This document shows positions 31,693-40,048 of a DNA stretch of 50,039 bases, piece after piece; positions within the stretch are counted from its first letter, which is position 1; the number at the start of each line of letters is the position of its first letter. Made by a program: the position numbers and the translations under genes. This DNA is from Bacteroidia bacterium (GTDB lineage Bacteria > Bacteroidota > Bacteroidia > SpSt-205), in contig JANWXY010000047.1 in assembly GCA_025057135.1 (NCBI GenBank), positions 1 to 50,039 on the forward strand, in the 5' to 3' direction. The notes beneath the pieces are model-generated. The model was given only the letters and a program-made list of their open reading frames with translations. It was not told the DNA's origin and did not search any database.

Positions 31693-34365
31693 ATGTGGAA
31701 AGTCCTCGCCTTTTTCGCGTTACCTGCTTTATGGGCGACTCATGGGCTTGCAGGCCAAATAACCTATACGTATATCGGACCGAACCGATATCGGGTGACC
31801 GTTACGTATTATTCGGACTCAGCGGCAGCCGGAGTGGATCGCTGCTTTATAGATATGGAAGTTTGGAGTATCGTAGGAAATACCAAGACGCTCGTCAATA
31901 CCTATACGGGGATTCCTCGGGCGAATGGTCCCTTGGGTTCAGGCTGCAGCGCCCCCGCTCGGATTGGAGTGACACTCCGTCCCAGAGTCAAACGCAGTGA
32001 TTATGTCGTGGAAATAACTCTCCCAGGTCCGGGTCTATACGAGCTGCGTTTCTCCGATTTTGCTCGGGTGGAAAATGTCCGTAATATGACAAACTCGGTA
32101 GCGACTTCGTTTTACATAGAAACCCTTCTCAATAACAACCCCTTCATCGGTACGAACAACTCTCCTATCCTTTTGAATGACCCTATAGACGATGCTTGCA
32201 CAGGGCGGTTATGGACCCATAATCCAGGCGCATATGACCCTGATGGAGATTCTCTGGTATTTAGTCTAATACCCTGCCAGCAATATGATCCAGCTACGAT
32301 GCAGAATCCCATACCTGTGGCTAACTATCGCTTCCCCGACGCTTTTGGGGGGGCCTTTGCTATAGACCCAAGAACAGGTCTGATTACTTGGAATACCCCT
32401 CAGCAAGTCGGCGTATATAATATCGCTATCCTTATAGAAGAGTACAGAAATGGACGCCGGATTGGGTACGTGATTCGGGATATGGCGATATTCGTTTTCC
32501 CCTGTCAAAACCGTCCCCCAGTCATTCAAGCCCCCGCTGAAACCTGTATCACGGCAGGGCAGCGCCTCAGCTTCCGAGTACAGGCTAATGACCCTGATCC
32601 CACAGACAGCATCTACTTTTATCTAAACAACGCGGGCCTGGGATTTAATGGACCTTTTCAAGCTCAGCCCAGTCCCGCCACCATATCGCCCAGTAGTTTC
32701 CCTCTGGTTGGGTATAATCCTCCTATTGTGAGTGCTCTATTTAGCTGGCAGACTGTGTGTGCCCACATCCGAGCAAACTTCTATCAGATAGACTGGTACG
32801 CCCACGATAACTTTCGGAATCGTCCACCGCTGGCAGCGAATGCGGTCACCCGTATATATGTCATTGGTCCTCCACCTACTGGCCTGACTTTGACGCCTGG
32901 TCCGCGACAGATTACCCTTACTTGGCAACCGCCTTCCTGCCCCCCAGATGTGTATGAGATATACCGCTCGCCGACTTCTCAGTCGTATGTAGATACCCCA
33001 TGCTGTCGTAGCCCCCTCGTCGGATATGAACTCATCGCCATCGTACCTGGAAATCAAACTACTTATACAGATGCTAACATAGAGTTTAGTCCGAGGTATT
33101 GCTATCGTTTGCGGGCTCGTTATAGGGGGAGTCTTAGCTGTCCCAGTGAAGAGGTTTGCATAGACCTGCCTCTGAACTTTCCTATTATGCTTCAAGATAG
33201 CGTTCATACTACCGATGCACAAAATGGGGCTATACTCGTGGCATGGCAGGCACCACTCGTTCTGGATACGACTTTTTTCCCTCCACCTTACAGCTATGCG
33301 CTGGAGAGGACGACCGGCTTCACGAACGCTACATTTCAAACAATCGCCACCGGCCTTAGCACCGATAGGTACTTGGACCAGGCAGGCCTCTCAACCAGTG
33401 CTCAGCCATATCGGTATAGGGTACGACTTTACGATGGTACAGGACGAGAGGTCGTCTCCAGTAATACAGCAACGAGCATTTTCTTGACTGTATCCCCGAG
33501 GGACGGAGCTCTTTTGCTTCGGTGGGAGCAGAATGTGCCGTGGGTGAATGATACCTTTTTCATTTACCGAGCGAATCCCCCTCAGCCAGGGGCTTTCAAT
33601 AGGATTGCTGCTATACCGGTGCAGGCCGCAGGACGACAAGTATTTACTTACTTAGATCAAGGGCTCACTAATGGGCAGACGTACTGTTACTACATTCTAA
33701 GCCGTGGAGACTACGGCGTCGCAGGTATTCGCTCTCCGCTCTGGAATGCTTCTAACACTGCCTGCGAAGCTCCCCGAGATACCACTCCGCCTTGCTTGCC
33801 TGATCCCACGACTTATCAGATAGAGTCAGACTGCGAAAACTACACGATAGATATCCGCTGGGCAAGGCCCGATAGTAGCTGCGGTGGCGATGTGGGAAGT
33901 TATGGGGTCTATGTCGCCTCCAATCCCGAGGGTCCGTATTCCCTTATTCAATATGTGCAGGAGCCCCAAAGGCATTTTACTTGGCGTGCTCCTACCACAC
34001 TCAATCTCTGTATAGCTCTTAGCGCCCGAGATACCAGCAATAATGAGAGCCCACTGAGTGCTCCTATTTGCTTTGATAACTGTCCTGTACTCATGCTCCC
34101 CAATACCTTTTCTCCCAACGGCGACGGCATTAATGATGTTTTCCGTCCCTTCATTTATCGCAATATTCGCTCTATTCAGTGCTGGATATATGATAGATGG
34201 GGTATGCTTGTCGCTCAAAGCCGAGATATAGAGAATCTCTGGGATGGCACCCATAAAGGGCGACCTGCCCCTGAGGGAACCTACTTCTTCATGATAGAGG
34301 CGGAGCTGGACACTCGGGAAAAGCGAACTTTCCGGAAAGCAGGGTCAATCACACTTTTACGCTGA
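31693..34365 (+). CDS. Large secreted protein with type IX (type B) C-terminal sorting domain
   Basis: The 890-residue protein begins with a signal peptide (MWKVLAFFALPALWATHGLAG) and is probably a cell-surface protein exported by the type IX system. The first third has an Ig/cadherin-like style (LWTHNPGAYDPDGDSLVFSLIPCQQYDP, RPPVIQAPAETCITAGQRLSFRVQANDPDPTDSIYFYL). The middle contains several fibronectin type III-like units (GLTLTPGPRQITLTWQPPSC, DGALLLRWEQNVPW). The last 90 residues form the gliding-motility-associated C-terminal domain (LPNTFSPNGDGINDVFRPF...CWIYDRWGMLV...WDGTHKGRPAPEGTYFFMIEA). The track start at 31459 is antisense to moxR and rejected. ribE begins 3 bases after its stop. 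A ligand is unknown; adhesin role is inference. Confidence 0.9.
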   Translation: MWKVLAFFALPALWATHGLAGQITYTYIGPNRYRVTVTYYSDSAAAGVDRCFIDMEVWSIVGNTKTLVNTYTGIPRANGPLGSGCSAPARIGVTLRPRVKRSDYVVEITLPGPGLYELRFSDFARVENVRNMTNSVATSFYIETLLNNNPFIGTNNSPILLNDPIDDACTGRLWTHNPGAYDPDGDSLVFSLIPCQQYDPATMQNPIPVANYRFPDAFGGAFAIDPRTGLITWNTPQQVGVYNIAILIEEYRNGRRIGYVIRDMAIFVFPCQNRPPVIQAPAETCITAGQRLSFRVQANDPDPTDSIYFYLNNAGLGFNGPFQAQPSPATISPSSFPLVGYNPPIVSALFSWQTVCAHIRANFYQIDWYAHDNFRNRPPLAANAVTRIYVIGPPPTGLTLTPGPRQITLTWQPPSCPPDVYEIYRSPTSQSYVDTPCCRSPLVGYELIAIVPGNQTTYTDANIEFSPRYCYRLRARYRGSLSCPSEEVCIDLPLNFPIMLQDSVHTTDAQNGAILVAWQAPLVLDTTFFPPPYSYALERTTGFTNATFQTIATGLSTDRYLDQAGLSTSAQPYRYRVRLYDGTGREVVSSNTATSIFLTVSPRDGALLLRWEQNVPWVNDTFFIYRANPPQPGAFNRIAAIPVQAAGRQVFTYLDQGLTNGQTYCYYILSRGDYGVAGIRSPLWNASNTACEAPRDTTPPCLPDPTTYQIESDCENYTIDIRWARPDSSCGGDVGSYGVYVASNPEGPYSLIQYVQEPQRHFTWRAPTTLNLCIALSARDTSNNESPLSAPICFDNCPVLMLPNTFSPNGDGINDVFRPFIYRNIRSIQCWIYDRWGMLVAQSRDIENLWDGTHKGRPAPEGTYFFMIEAELDTREKRTFRKAGSITLLR

Positions 34366-34368
34366 ACC

Positions 34369-34998
34369 ATGTTCTCAGGAATAGTAGAAGCAATAGGTAT
34401 TGTAAGGGCGATTGAAACAGTGGCAGCGGGAAGGCGGCTTTGGATTCAAGCCCCTTTCGTAGAAGCTCTATCTCTCGGTAATAGCGTCGCTCATGATGGG
34501 GCATGCCTCTCGGTAATCGCTATCAAGCATCGTTTCTATTGTGTAGAAGCCGTTCAAGAGACCCTCAATCGTACCACCCTCGGAGACTTAGACCTCGGCG
34601 ATAGCCTCAACTTGGAGCGGGCTCTTCCCGTCTCTGCCCGATTAGAAGGGCATCTCGTACAAGGGCATGTAGATACGGTCCTCGAGGTCTTAGATGTCAC
34701 AAAAGTCGGTGGTGAAAGTTTCTACTTTAGCTTTTCCCTTCCGGAGCAATGGGCACCATATGTAGTGGAAAAAGGCTCTATTGCTATCAATGGGGTCAGT
34801 CTGACTGTGGCTGGGGTAGAAAAAGGAGCCTTCCGAGTAGCGATTATTCCATGGACTTATCAGCATACGACCTTCTCCCAGTTAAAACGAGGGTCCAAGG
34901 TAAATGTAGAGTTTGATATCATTGCTAAGTACCTGTGGCACTGGACACAAGCATACGGGGTACAGCTCTCCAAAGGAGCGTCACATTTATCTAAATAG
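34369..34998 (+). CDS. ribE: Riboflavin synthase
   Basis: Riboflavin synthase joins two molecules of 6,7-dimethyl-8-ribityllumazine to form riboflavin. The 209-residue protein has the two tandem lumazine-binding domains typical of the alpha chain: MFSGIVEAIGIV, NSVAHDGACLSVIAI, LEGHLVQGHVDTV in the first, and EKGSIAINGVSLTV...AIIPWTYQHTTFSQLKRGSKVNVEFDIIAKY in the second. Length is normal. It starts 3 bases after the T9SS cargo gene. No other rib genes are near. The symbol follows the E. coli style; in other schemes it is ribC. Confidence 0.94.
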   Translation: MFSGIVEAIGIVRAIETVAAGRRLWIQAPFVEALSLGNSVAHDGACLSVIAIKHRFYCVEAVQETLNRTTLGDLDLGDSLNLERALPVSARLEGHLVQGHVDTVLEVLDVTKVGGESFYFSFSLPEQWAPYVVEKGSIAINGVSLTVAGVEKGAFRVAIIPWTYQHTTFSQLKRGSKVNVEFDIIAKYLWHWTQAYGVQLSKGASHLSK

Positions 34999-35005
34999 GC
35001 GGTCC

Positions 35006-35815
35006 ATGCAGACTTATTATGATCTATTTGGATTGCCTTTTGGGGCGCCTGAAAGTCAGGTCAAGCAGCGCTATCGTGAGTTGGCCAAGCGTTTCCATCC
35101 TGATGTCAATCCTTCTCCTGAGGCGGCTCATCAAATGCAGCTTCTGAATGAAGCATATCGCATTCTGACGACCCCCCATTTGCGGCTGGCTTATCATTTG
35201 CGCATGCTTGCCTTAATCAAGCGGCAAAAAGTCCGTATGTCTGCTGAAGCCCAGGCTCATCGCGTGTTGCATGTTGAATCTGCACGGAGCGGCATTCATC
35301 TCGTTCTTTTACCGCTTATCGGTGTGGTAGTGGCGGCTGCCCTTACCTACCACTGGATGCACCCGTTTCCTTTTCAAAAGCTTGACTTGCGCCGTTTTCA
35401 GCTCAAAAAGCTTCCTTCTTATCTGTACCTTCCGACTTCTATCCAGCGAATAGACCTTTCATATAACCGATTTACAAGCATACCCTCTGAGATTGAAAAA
35501 CTCCCCCTGCTTGCCAGCTTAAATATGTCCCACAATCGGCTGAGGGAGCTTTCTTCACGGATTGCGTACCTCCATCGGTTAGAGGAGTTAGATTTGTCTC
35601 ATAATCAAATTTCTGCTCTGCCGCTTGGTATCGGCGAGATGATGCGACTGCGGCGGCTTTATTTGCGCGGAAATCGTCTTACTGACCTTCCCGAAGAGCT
35701 GTTTCTTCTCCCAAATATAGAGCTACTGGATGTAAGAGATAATCCCCTCTCTCCTACTGCTCGAGATAGGCTGCGAAACTTTCAGGCAAATACTACCTGC
35801 CAGGTCATGTGGTGA
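35006..35815 (+). CDS. J-domain, transmembrane helix and leucine-rich repeat fusion protein
   Basis: The 269-residue protein combines three parts. Residues 1-68 form a DnaJ-type J-domain (TYYDLFGLPFGAPESQVKQRYRELAKRFHPDVNPSPEAA) with the HPD motif at 31-33, so it should stimulate an Hsp70 ATPase. Residues about 96-117 form a membrane helix (GIHLVLLPLIGVVVAAALTYHWM). Residues about 145-250 contain four to five leucine-rich repeats of 23 residues (IQRIDLSYNRFTSIPSEIEKLPLLASLNMSHNRLREL). The J-domain is expected in the cytoplasm and the repeats in the periplasm. The track start at 34913 is inside ribE; the ATG at 35006, 7 bases after ribE, begins the J-domain. No dnaK is in the window. I do not know this architecture. 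Confidence 0.82.
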   Translation: MQTYYDLFGLPFGAPESQVKQRYRELAKRFHPDVNPSPEAAHQMQLLNEAYRILTTPHLRLAYHLRMLALIKRQKVRMSAEAQAHRVLHVESARSGIHLVLLPLIGVVVAAALTYHWMHPFPFQKLDLRRFQLKKLPSYLYLPTSIQRIDLSYNRFTSIPSEIEKLPLLASLNMSHNRLRELSSRIAYLHRLEELDLSHNQISALPLGIGEMMRLRRLYLRGNRLTDLPEELFLLPNIELLDVRDNPLSPTARDRLRNFQANTTCQVMW

Positions 35816-35871
35816 GCCGTATAGGGCATGCATATCACCTCATGTACTCTCAGGGTATGCTATCAAAGAAG

Positions 35872-36903
35872 CTACTTCATTAGCTCTAACTCTCGCAGAG
35901 CTATCTCAGCTTCGGGAAAGCTTCCGGAAAGTTCTATGGACTTTTTGTAGTGATACTTGGCTTTTTCATAGTTGCCCTTCTGCTCGAGGAGGCTGCCGGT
36001 CATAAAGTGGGCGCGAGCGTCTCTGGGATTGAGCTCGGTGGCTCTGGAAAAGTCATCTAAGGCCTTATCGTACTTGCCCAAGAGGAAATATACATATCCC
36101 CGATTGTAATGAGCCTGTGCATGGGCAGGATAGGCTAATATCGCTTGGCTATAAGCTTGTGTTGCTTGAAAGCCCCAGTAGGCGCGCTCTTTTAGATGAG
36201 CTTCGTCAGCGGGTACAGAGCGAAGTTTATAGAGGTAGTAATTGCCTAACTGGAAGTTCAATAAAGGATTGAAGCGCTCGTGACGCCAATAGGGGTCTAA
36301 GTAGTACTTTTTAGCTGTTTCTGGCTGACCGAAGTCATTCAGATAAAGGTCGTATAGGAAGGTACGAGCTTTTTCATGGGTAGAGTCAAAGCGTAAGGCT
36401 TTTTTCCAATACTGGTCGGCTTCTTTGAGACGTTTCTGGAGATGAGCCCAGAGCCCTAAGGCGATCCAAACTTCGCCATTAGAGCTATCGGCTGCAAGCG
36501 CCTGGGTGAGGTGATAATAGGCATCTTTCCATCGCTGCTGTGTAATATAGGCGGTGCCCATCTTATAGTGGAGGGTAGGAGAGAGACCTCCTCGTTCAGA
36601 GGCTTGTTTGTAGTACCAGAGGGCTAAGCTGTCTTCTTTTTGGGTGTAGTGGTAGTATCCCTTGATTTCGTAAAGTATAGCTTCATTTGGAGCTCGGGCG
36701 AGGGCTTTATCTACGAGATTGAGAGCACTTAGGGTATCCCCTCTGGAAAAGGCTTGCAAACTTTGATTTAGCAGGACATTCCAGCCGGCGGTGTCAAGGG
36801 CAGTTGTATCGGTGGGAGGGGTATGTTGGCGGGAGGGCTTACAAGATGCCCCCATCCAGACCCACAACATGACTGCCAGAGCTGTAATACGGTAGCGTTC
36901 CAT
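35872..36903 (-). CDS. TPR-repeat lipoprotein
   Basis: The 343-residue protein begins with a lipoprotein signal (MERYRITALAVMLWVWMGASC, Cys21). It holds about seven TPR units: LNQSLQAFSRGDTLSALNLVDKALARAPNEAILY, YYHLTQALAADSSNGEVWIALGLWAHLQKRLKEADQYWKKAL, YNRGYVYFLLGKYDKALDDFSRATELNPRDARAHFMTGSLLEQKGNYEKAKYHYKKSIELSG. Such lipoproteins often act as scaffolds in envelope assembly, but no partner is visible. The start lies 136 bases inside folK, an unusually deep overlap that the lipobox supports. It is the last gene of the tkt - folK unit. The 3' end has 56 bases of spacer to the J-LRR gene. Confidence 0.85.
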   Translation of the reverse strand: MERYRITALAVMLWVWMGASCKPSRQHTPPTDTTALDTAGWNVLLNQSLQAFSRGDTLSALNLVDKALARAPNEAILYEIKGYYHYTQKEDSLALWYYKQASERGGLSPTLHYKMGTAYITQQRWKDAYYHLTQALAADSSNGEVWIALGLWAHLQKRLKEADQYWKKALRFDSTHEKARTFLYDLYLNDFGQPETAKKYYLDPYWRHERFNPLLNFQLGNYYLYKLRSVPADEAHLKERAYWGFQATQAYSQAILAYPAHAQAHYNRGYVYFLLGKYDKALDDFSRATELNPRDARAHFMTGSLLEQKGNYEKAKYHYKKSIELSGSFPEAEIALRELELMK

Positions 36904-37316
36904 TTAGGGAGGTAAAAATAGGGTGCAATATCCTTCCAAGGTCCCAATACAAATGTCCTGTATGGAATCCACGGATGCGGTAGAGTAAGCTGGGCTGTGG
37001 AAAGGGTCGTCTCTCCATAAGCTAAAAGGTCTAAGTCTATAATGCGGGGACCCCAGCGATGCCGCAGGGACTGGGGCCTCCCCAGAATAGTCTCCACATT
37101 TTGAAGGACTGACAAAAGCTCCTCTGGGGGGAGGGCGGTATTCACCTCCCAGACTGCGTTGAGGTATAAGGGTTGCTCCGTATCGCCCCATGGCTGGGTC
37201 TCATATACAGGGGAGCTATTTACTACATGCACACTTTGCTCCTCTAAGAGCAGCCATGCTGTAGAAATAGCATGCCATCGCTCCCCTAGGTTAGTTCCTA
37301 CGCCGATGAAGATCAT
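36768..37316 (-). CDS. folK: 2-amino-4-hydroxy-6-hydroxymethyldihydropteridine pyrophosphokinase
   Basis: FolK transfers pyrophosphate from ATP to the pterin precursor in folate synthesis. The 182-residue protein has the HPPK features: FIGVGTNLGERWHAISTAWLLL, VNSSPVYETQPWGDTEQPLYLNAV, the signature RWGPRIIDLDLLAYG and LPHPWIPYRTFVLGPWKDIAP. The conserved part ends near residue 147. A Pro-rich tail of about 35 residues (HLVSPPANIPLPPIQLPLTPP) is unlike other FolK ends. It arises because the frame reads 136 bases into the downstream lipoprotein gene. The ATG overlaps the transketolase stop by 4 bases. Confidence 0.9.
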   Translation of the reverse strand: MIFIGVGTNLGERWHAISTAWLLLEEQSVHVVNSSPVYETQPWGDTEQPLYLNAVWEVNTALPPEELLSVLQNVETILGRPQSLRHRWGPRIIDLDLLAYGETTLSTAQLTLPHPWIPYRTFVLGPWKDIAPYFYLPKWNATVLQLWQSCCGSGWGHLVSPPANIPLPPIQLPLTPPAGMSC

Positions 37317-38272
37317 TTTCGTTGAATAGCCCGTTCTACCGCTGCGATGATGTGGTGAGCCGTCAGTCCATACTTTTGTAGCAGCTCATCAGGTTTTCCA
37401 CTTTCTCCAAAGGTGTCTTGTACAGCGACCCGTTCTACAAATCGCGGTCTATACTTGGTGGAGATGTGGCTGATAATGTCGCCCAAACCATTATGTACCT
37501 GATGCTCTTCGGCGGTAACTATCACGGGGGTCTGTTCAAGCCAGGAGAGAATGCCCATCTCATCTACGGGCTTGAGCGTATGGACATTGACGACGGCTAT
37601 GGACAGCCCTTTTTCTTCTAAAGCATACGACGCCTGTAGGGCATGCCAGACCATGTGTCCTGTAGCGAAGATTACGCCATCCGTACCTGAGAGGAGCACT
37701 TGAACTTTCCCAATCTCAAAACTGGGATCATCTGCTGGGGTGAAGTTAGGTACGACAGGACGCCCGAAGCGTAAATATACCGGTCCTTCCCATTGCGCTG
37801 CCGCCAGTGTGGCGAGGCGCGTCTGATTAAAGTCGCAGGGGCTAATCACTGTCATTTCAGGCAGGCCGCGCATCATGCCAATATCCTCTAACATTTGGTG
37901 GGTCGCTCCATCTTCTCCTAAGGTGAGACCCGCATGAGAAGCGGCTATTTTGACATTTTTCTTAGAGTAGCATACACTCTGCCGAATCTGGTCATATACC
38001 CGTCCCGTAGCGAAGTTGGCGAATGTGCCTACAAAGGGTATGAGTCCTGTGGTAGCTAATCCAGCTGCCACGCCTATCATATTAGCTTCTGAGACACCCG
38101 CTTGAAAAAAGCGCTCGGGAAAATGCTTGGCGAAGGCTTCCATTTTCACAGAACCCATGAGGTCAGCGGATAGAGCGACGATTCGGGAATCTCTCTGAGC
38201 TGCTTCCAATAAGCCTACGCCAAATCCCGAGCGCGTGTCCTTAGCTCCCAAATCTATGAATCGTGGTCTCAT
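37313..38272 (-). CDS. Transketolase, C-terminal (Pyr and C-terminal domain) subunit
   Basis: The second half of a split transketolase. The pyrimidine-binding domain with the conserved Glu comes first (residues about 1-165: FFQAGVSEANMIGVAAGLATTGLIPFVGTFANFATGRVYDQIRQSV), followed by the C-terminal domain (YLRFGRPVVPNF...VNVHTLKPVDEMGILSWLEQTPVIVTAEEHQVHNGLGD). Together with the neighbouring N-terminal subunit it makes a full thiamine-diphosphate enzyme of the pentose phosphate pathway. The start at ATG 38272 is one base after the stop of the N-terminal subunit; the track's 38362 start would overlap it by 89 bases. Fused in most bacteria, the two halves are separate genes in many Bacteroidota. 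Confidence 0.92.
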   Translation of the reverse strand: MRPRFIDLGAKDTRSGFGVGLLEAAQRDSRIVALSADLMGSVKMEAFAKHFPERFFQAGVSEANMIGVAAGLATTGLIPFVGTFANFATGRVYDQIRQSVCYSKKNVKIAASHAGLTLGEDGATHQMLEDIGMMRGLPEMTVISPCDFNQTRLATLAAAQWEGPVYLRFGRPVVPNFTPADDPSFEIGKVQVLLSGTDGVIFATGHMVWHALQASYALEEKGLSIAVVNVHTLKPVDEMGILSWLEQTPVIVTAEEHQVHNGLGDIISHISTKYRPRFVERVAVQDTFGESGKPDELLQKYGLTAHHIIAAVERAIQRK

Positions 38273-38273
38273 T

Positions 38274-39119
38274 TCAGAAATCCTGCAAAGTAGGTGGAAG
38301 CTGGGCAATTGCCCGCTCATATTCGGGGGGGGCGGGCGCCTTACCATGCCAGCGATAATCATTTTCCATGAAGTCCACGCCTTTACCCATCGTCGTATAG
38401 GCGATAATCATGACAGGCTTTCCTTTGCCTGAGAGCGAAACAGCCTCTCTGAGAGTAGAGAGGATTGCAGGGAGGCTATGGGCCTCATACAGAGAGAGCG
38501 TTTCCCAACCAAAGGCTCGCCATTTCTCTTCTAAGGGGTCTGTATTCAGAACATCTCGGGTGTCACCGTCTATCTGCTTATAGTTGCGGTCTGTAATCGC
38601 TATGAGATTATCTACCCGATGGTGTGCAGCAAAAAGGGCGGCTTCCCATATTTGTCCCTCGTTGGATTCTCCATCCCCTATCATTACATAAACGAGGTGG
38701 GGGTCTTTTTGAAGCTTTTTGCCCAGGGCTATTCCAATAGCGACTGAAAGCCCCTGTCCCAATGACCCGGTAGCGATTCTGACGCCTGGGAGTTTTTCCT
38801 TAGTCGCGGGGTGTCCTTGGAGGCGGCTATTTATCCGACGAAAGGTTTTTAGCTCCTCTATCGGGAAGTATCCACTTCGCGCAAGGACGGAATACCATGC
38901 AGCGCAAATGTGCCCATTGGAGAGGATGAAGACATCTTCGCCTATGCCATCCATAGAAAAAGGATAAGGTTTATGGCGCATATGAGCGAAATAAAGAGCC
39001 ACGAAAATGTCCGCTGCTCCGAGTGCTCCGCCTGGGTGTCCTGACTGAGCGGCATATATCATTCGTATAGCATCTCGACGCACCTGGGCAGCGATTTTTT
39101 CTAACTCTTGTATGTCCAT
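38274..39119 (-). CDS. Transketolase, N-terminal (ThDP-binding) subunit
   Basis: The 281-residue protein is the thiamine-diphosphate-binding half of a split transketolase. Motifs: IYAAQSGHPGGALGAADIFVALYF, the HPATKEKLPGVRIATGSLGQGLSVAIGIALG segment, and the ThDP motif GDGESNEGQIWEAALFAAHHRVDNLIAITDRN. It ends TMGKGVDFMENDYRWHGKAP. The start is MDIQELEKIAAQVRRD at 39119; the track's 39128 start (TTG) is inside the TAACTTTG promoter box. It heads the operon tkt-N, tkt-C, folK, TPR lipoprotein. The promoter stands back to back with that of the EGF-type lipoprotein. Confidence 0.92.
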   Translation of the reverse strand: MDIQELEKIAAQVRRDAIRMIYAAQSGHPGGALGAADIFVALYFAHMRHKPYPFSMDGIGEDVFILSNGHICAAWYSVLARSGYFPIEELKTFRRINSRLQGHPATKEKLPGVRIATGSLGQGLSVAIGIALGKKLQKDPHLVYVMIGDGESNEGQIWEAALFAAHHRVDNLIAITDRNYKQIDGDTRDVLNTDPLEEKWRAFGWETLSLYEAHSLPAILSTLREAVSLSGKGKPVMIIAYTTMGKGVDFMENDYRWHGKAPAPPEYERAIAQLPPTLQDF

Positions 39120-39125
39120 GCACCT

Positions 39126-39133
39126 CAAAGTTA
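39126..39133 (-). promoter_or_regulatory. -7 box of the transketolase operon (TAACTTTG)
   Basis: TAACTTTG on the minus strand, 6 bases before the ATG at 39119. It rules out the ORF-track TTG start, which falls inside it. Confidence 0.7.
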
Positions 39134-39144
39134 GTCAGAGCGCT

Positions 39145-39152
39145 TACTTTTG
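39145..39152 (+). promoter_or_regulatory. -7 box of the EGF-type lipoprotein gene (TACTTTTG)
   Basis: TACTTTTG is followed by TAGT and the GTG at 39157, a 4-base spacer. Confidence 0.68.
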
Positions 39153-39156
39153 TAGT

Positions 39157-39669
39157 GTGAGATACTTCTGGTTTTGGATACTTGGTTTCAGTATAGGCTT
39201 CTGGGGGGGCTGTAAGCGCGGCTCATGCGAGGGGGTAGAGTGCCTAAATGGTGGTAGGTGTCGAGGGGGACGATGCGACTGCCCGGTTGGATTTGGAGGG
39301 GGGCGCTGCGAGCAGAAATGGAGTGATGGATGGGTCGGTAACTACACTGTGGATGACCGTTGCCGGGTCGTAGGGCTTATACCTCAATACAATGCCACTA
39401 TATCGCCCTCCAGCATTTATCCAGATGTGATTTATCTTGAAGGTTTCGGAGATATACGATGCGAAGGGCAACCCTTGCGGGTGGAAGCCCGGCTTATCAG
39501 TGCCGACCGCATAGAGATCGGCCGGCAGAGTAGCTGCAATCGCCGTTATACGATAGAAGGCAGTGGTTGGCGCAACTCAGACTACCGTATTATTACCGTG
39601 GAGTATTACTATCATGACTTTCAAACGGGGCTCAGAGACACTTGTAGGGCGGAGTGGCGCCGTTACTGA
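39157..39669 (+). CDS. EGF-like domain lipoprotein
   Basis: The 170-residue protein starts at GTG 39157 with a lipoprotein signal (MRYFWFWILGFSIGFWGGC, Cys19). The mature protein opens with a compact six-cysteine EGF-like module (CEGVECLNGGRCRGGRCDCPVGFGGGRCE). The remaining 120 residues look beta-rich (GNYTVDDRCRVVGLIPQYNATISPSSIYPDVIYLEGFGDIRC...). This pattern occurs in Bacteroidota outer-membrane lipoproteins, and I do not recognise a function for the second part. The track start at 39112 would extend into the opposing tkt gene and is rejected, because the box lies 4 bases before the GTG. Monocistronic, since HMA has its own box. Confidence 0.78.
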   Translation: MRYFWFWILGFSIGFWGGCKRGSCEGVECLNGGRCRGGRCDCPVGFGGGRCEQKWSDGWVGNYTVDDRCRVVGLIPQYNATISPSSIYPDVIYLEGFGDIRCEGQPLRVEARLISADRIEIGRQSSCNRRYTIEGSGWRNSDYRIITVEYYYHDFQTGLRDTCRAEWRRY

Positions 39670-39709
39670 AACTCTGAGACATGAATTCTACGAGAAAGGC
39701 GTAATTTTT

Positions 39710-39717
39710 TACCTTCG
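39710..39717 (+). promoter_or_regulatory. -7 box of the HMA gene (TACCTTCG)
   Basis: TACCTTCG is followed by TAT and ATG, a 3-base spacer. Same TTCG variant as dnaN and lpxB. Confidence 0.6.
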
Positions 39718-39720
39718 TAT

Positions 39721-40044
39721 ATGCACATGCTGACAGGTGTCGCGCTTTTTTGCAGCGTACTTTGGGCACAGTTGGACACTATCGTCATTCACAGCTCAAA
39801 TATCGTTTGTCAAACCTGCCGCCGTACAATTATTCGTGGATTATCTACACGAAAGGGCATTCGTTTTGTGGAGGTAGATATACCCAATAAGAATATCTTC
39901 GTGGTGTTTAGGTCGGATAAAACGGATCCAAGTCAGATTCGCCGTTCTGTGGCTCGCTTAGGGTACAACGCAGATGAGGTACCCTATGACAAGGAAGCTT
40001 ACGAACGCCTGCCTGCTTGCTGTAAGTCAGATCGTCTGCACTGA
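39721..40044 (+). CDS. Exported heavy-metal-associated (HMA) domain protein
   Basis: The 107-residue protein has a short signal peptide (MHMLTGVALFCSVLWAQ) and an HMA fold: LDTIVIHSSNIVCQTCRRTIIRGLSTRKGIRFVEVDIPNKNIFVVFRSDKTDPSQIRRSVARLGYNADEV. The metal motif is CQTC. The end contains an extra CC pair (LPACCKSDRLH). It resembles MerP-type periplasmic copper or mercury binding proteins, but no metal transporter is nearby. It is the first gene of the unit HMA - tdk - ATL - murI, with 4 bases to tdk. An alternative start is the second Met (MLTG). Confidence 0.84.
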   Translation: MHMLTGVALFCSVLWAQLDTIVIHSSNIVCQTCRRTIIRGLSTRKGIRFVEVDIPNKNIFVVFRSDKTDPSQIRRSVARLGYNADEVPYDKEAYERLPACCKSDRLH

Positions 40045-40048
40045 GGGT

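Noticed and set aside
36768-36903. folK and TPR lipoprotein as one frameshifted gene
   Set aside because: Each has its own complete start and domain, and the lipoprotein signal at 36903 is clear.
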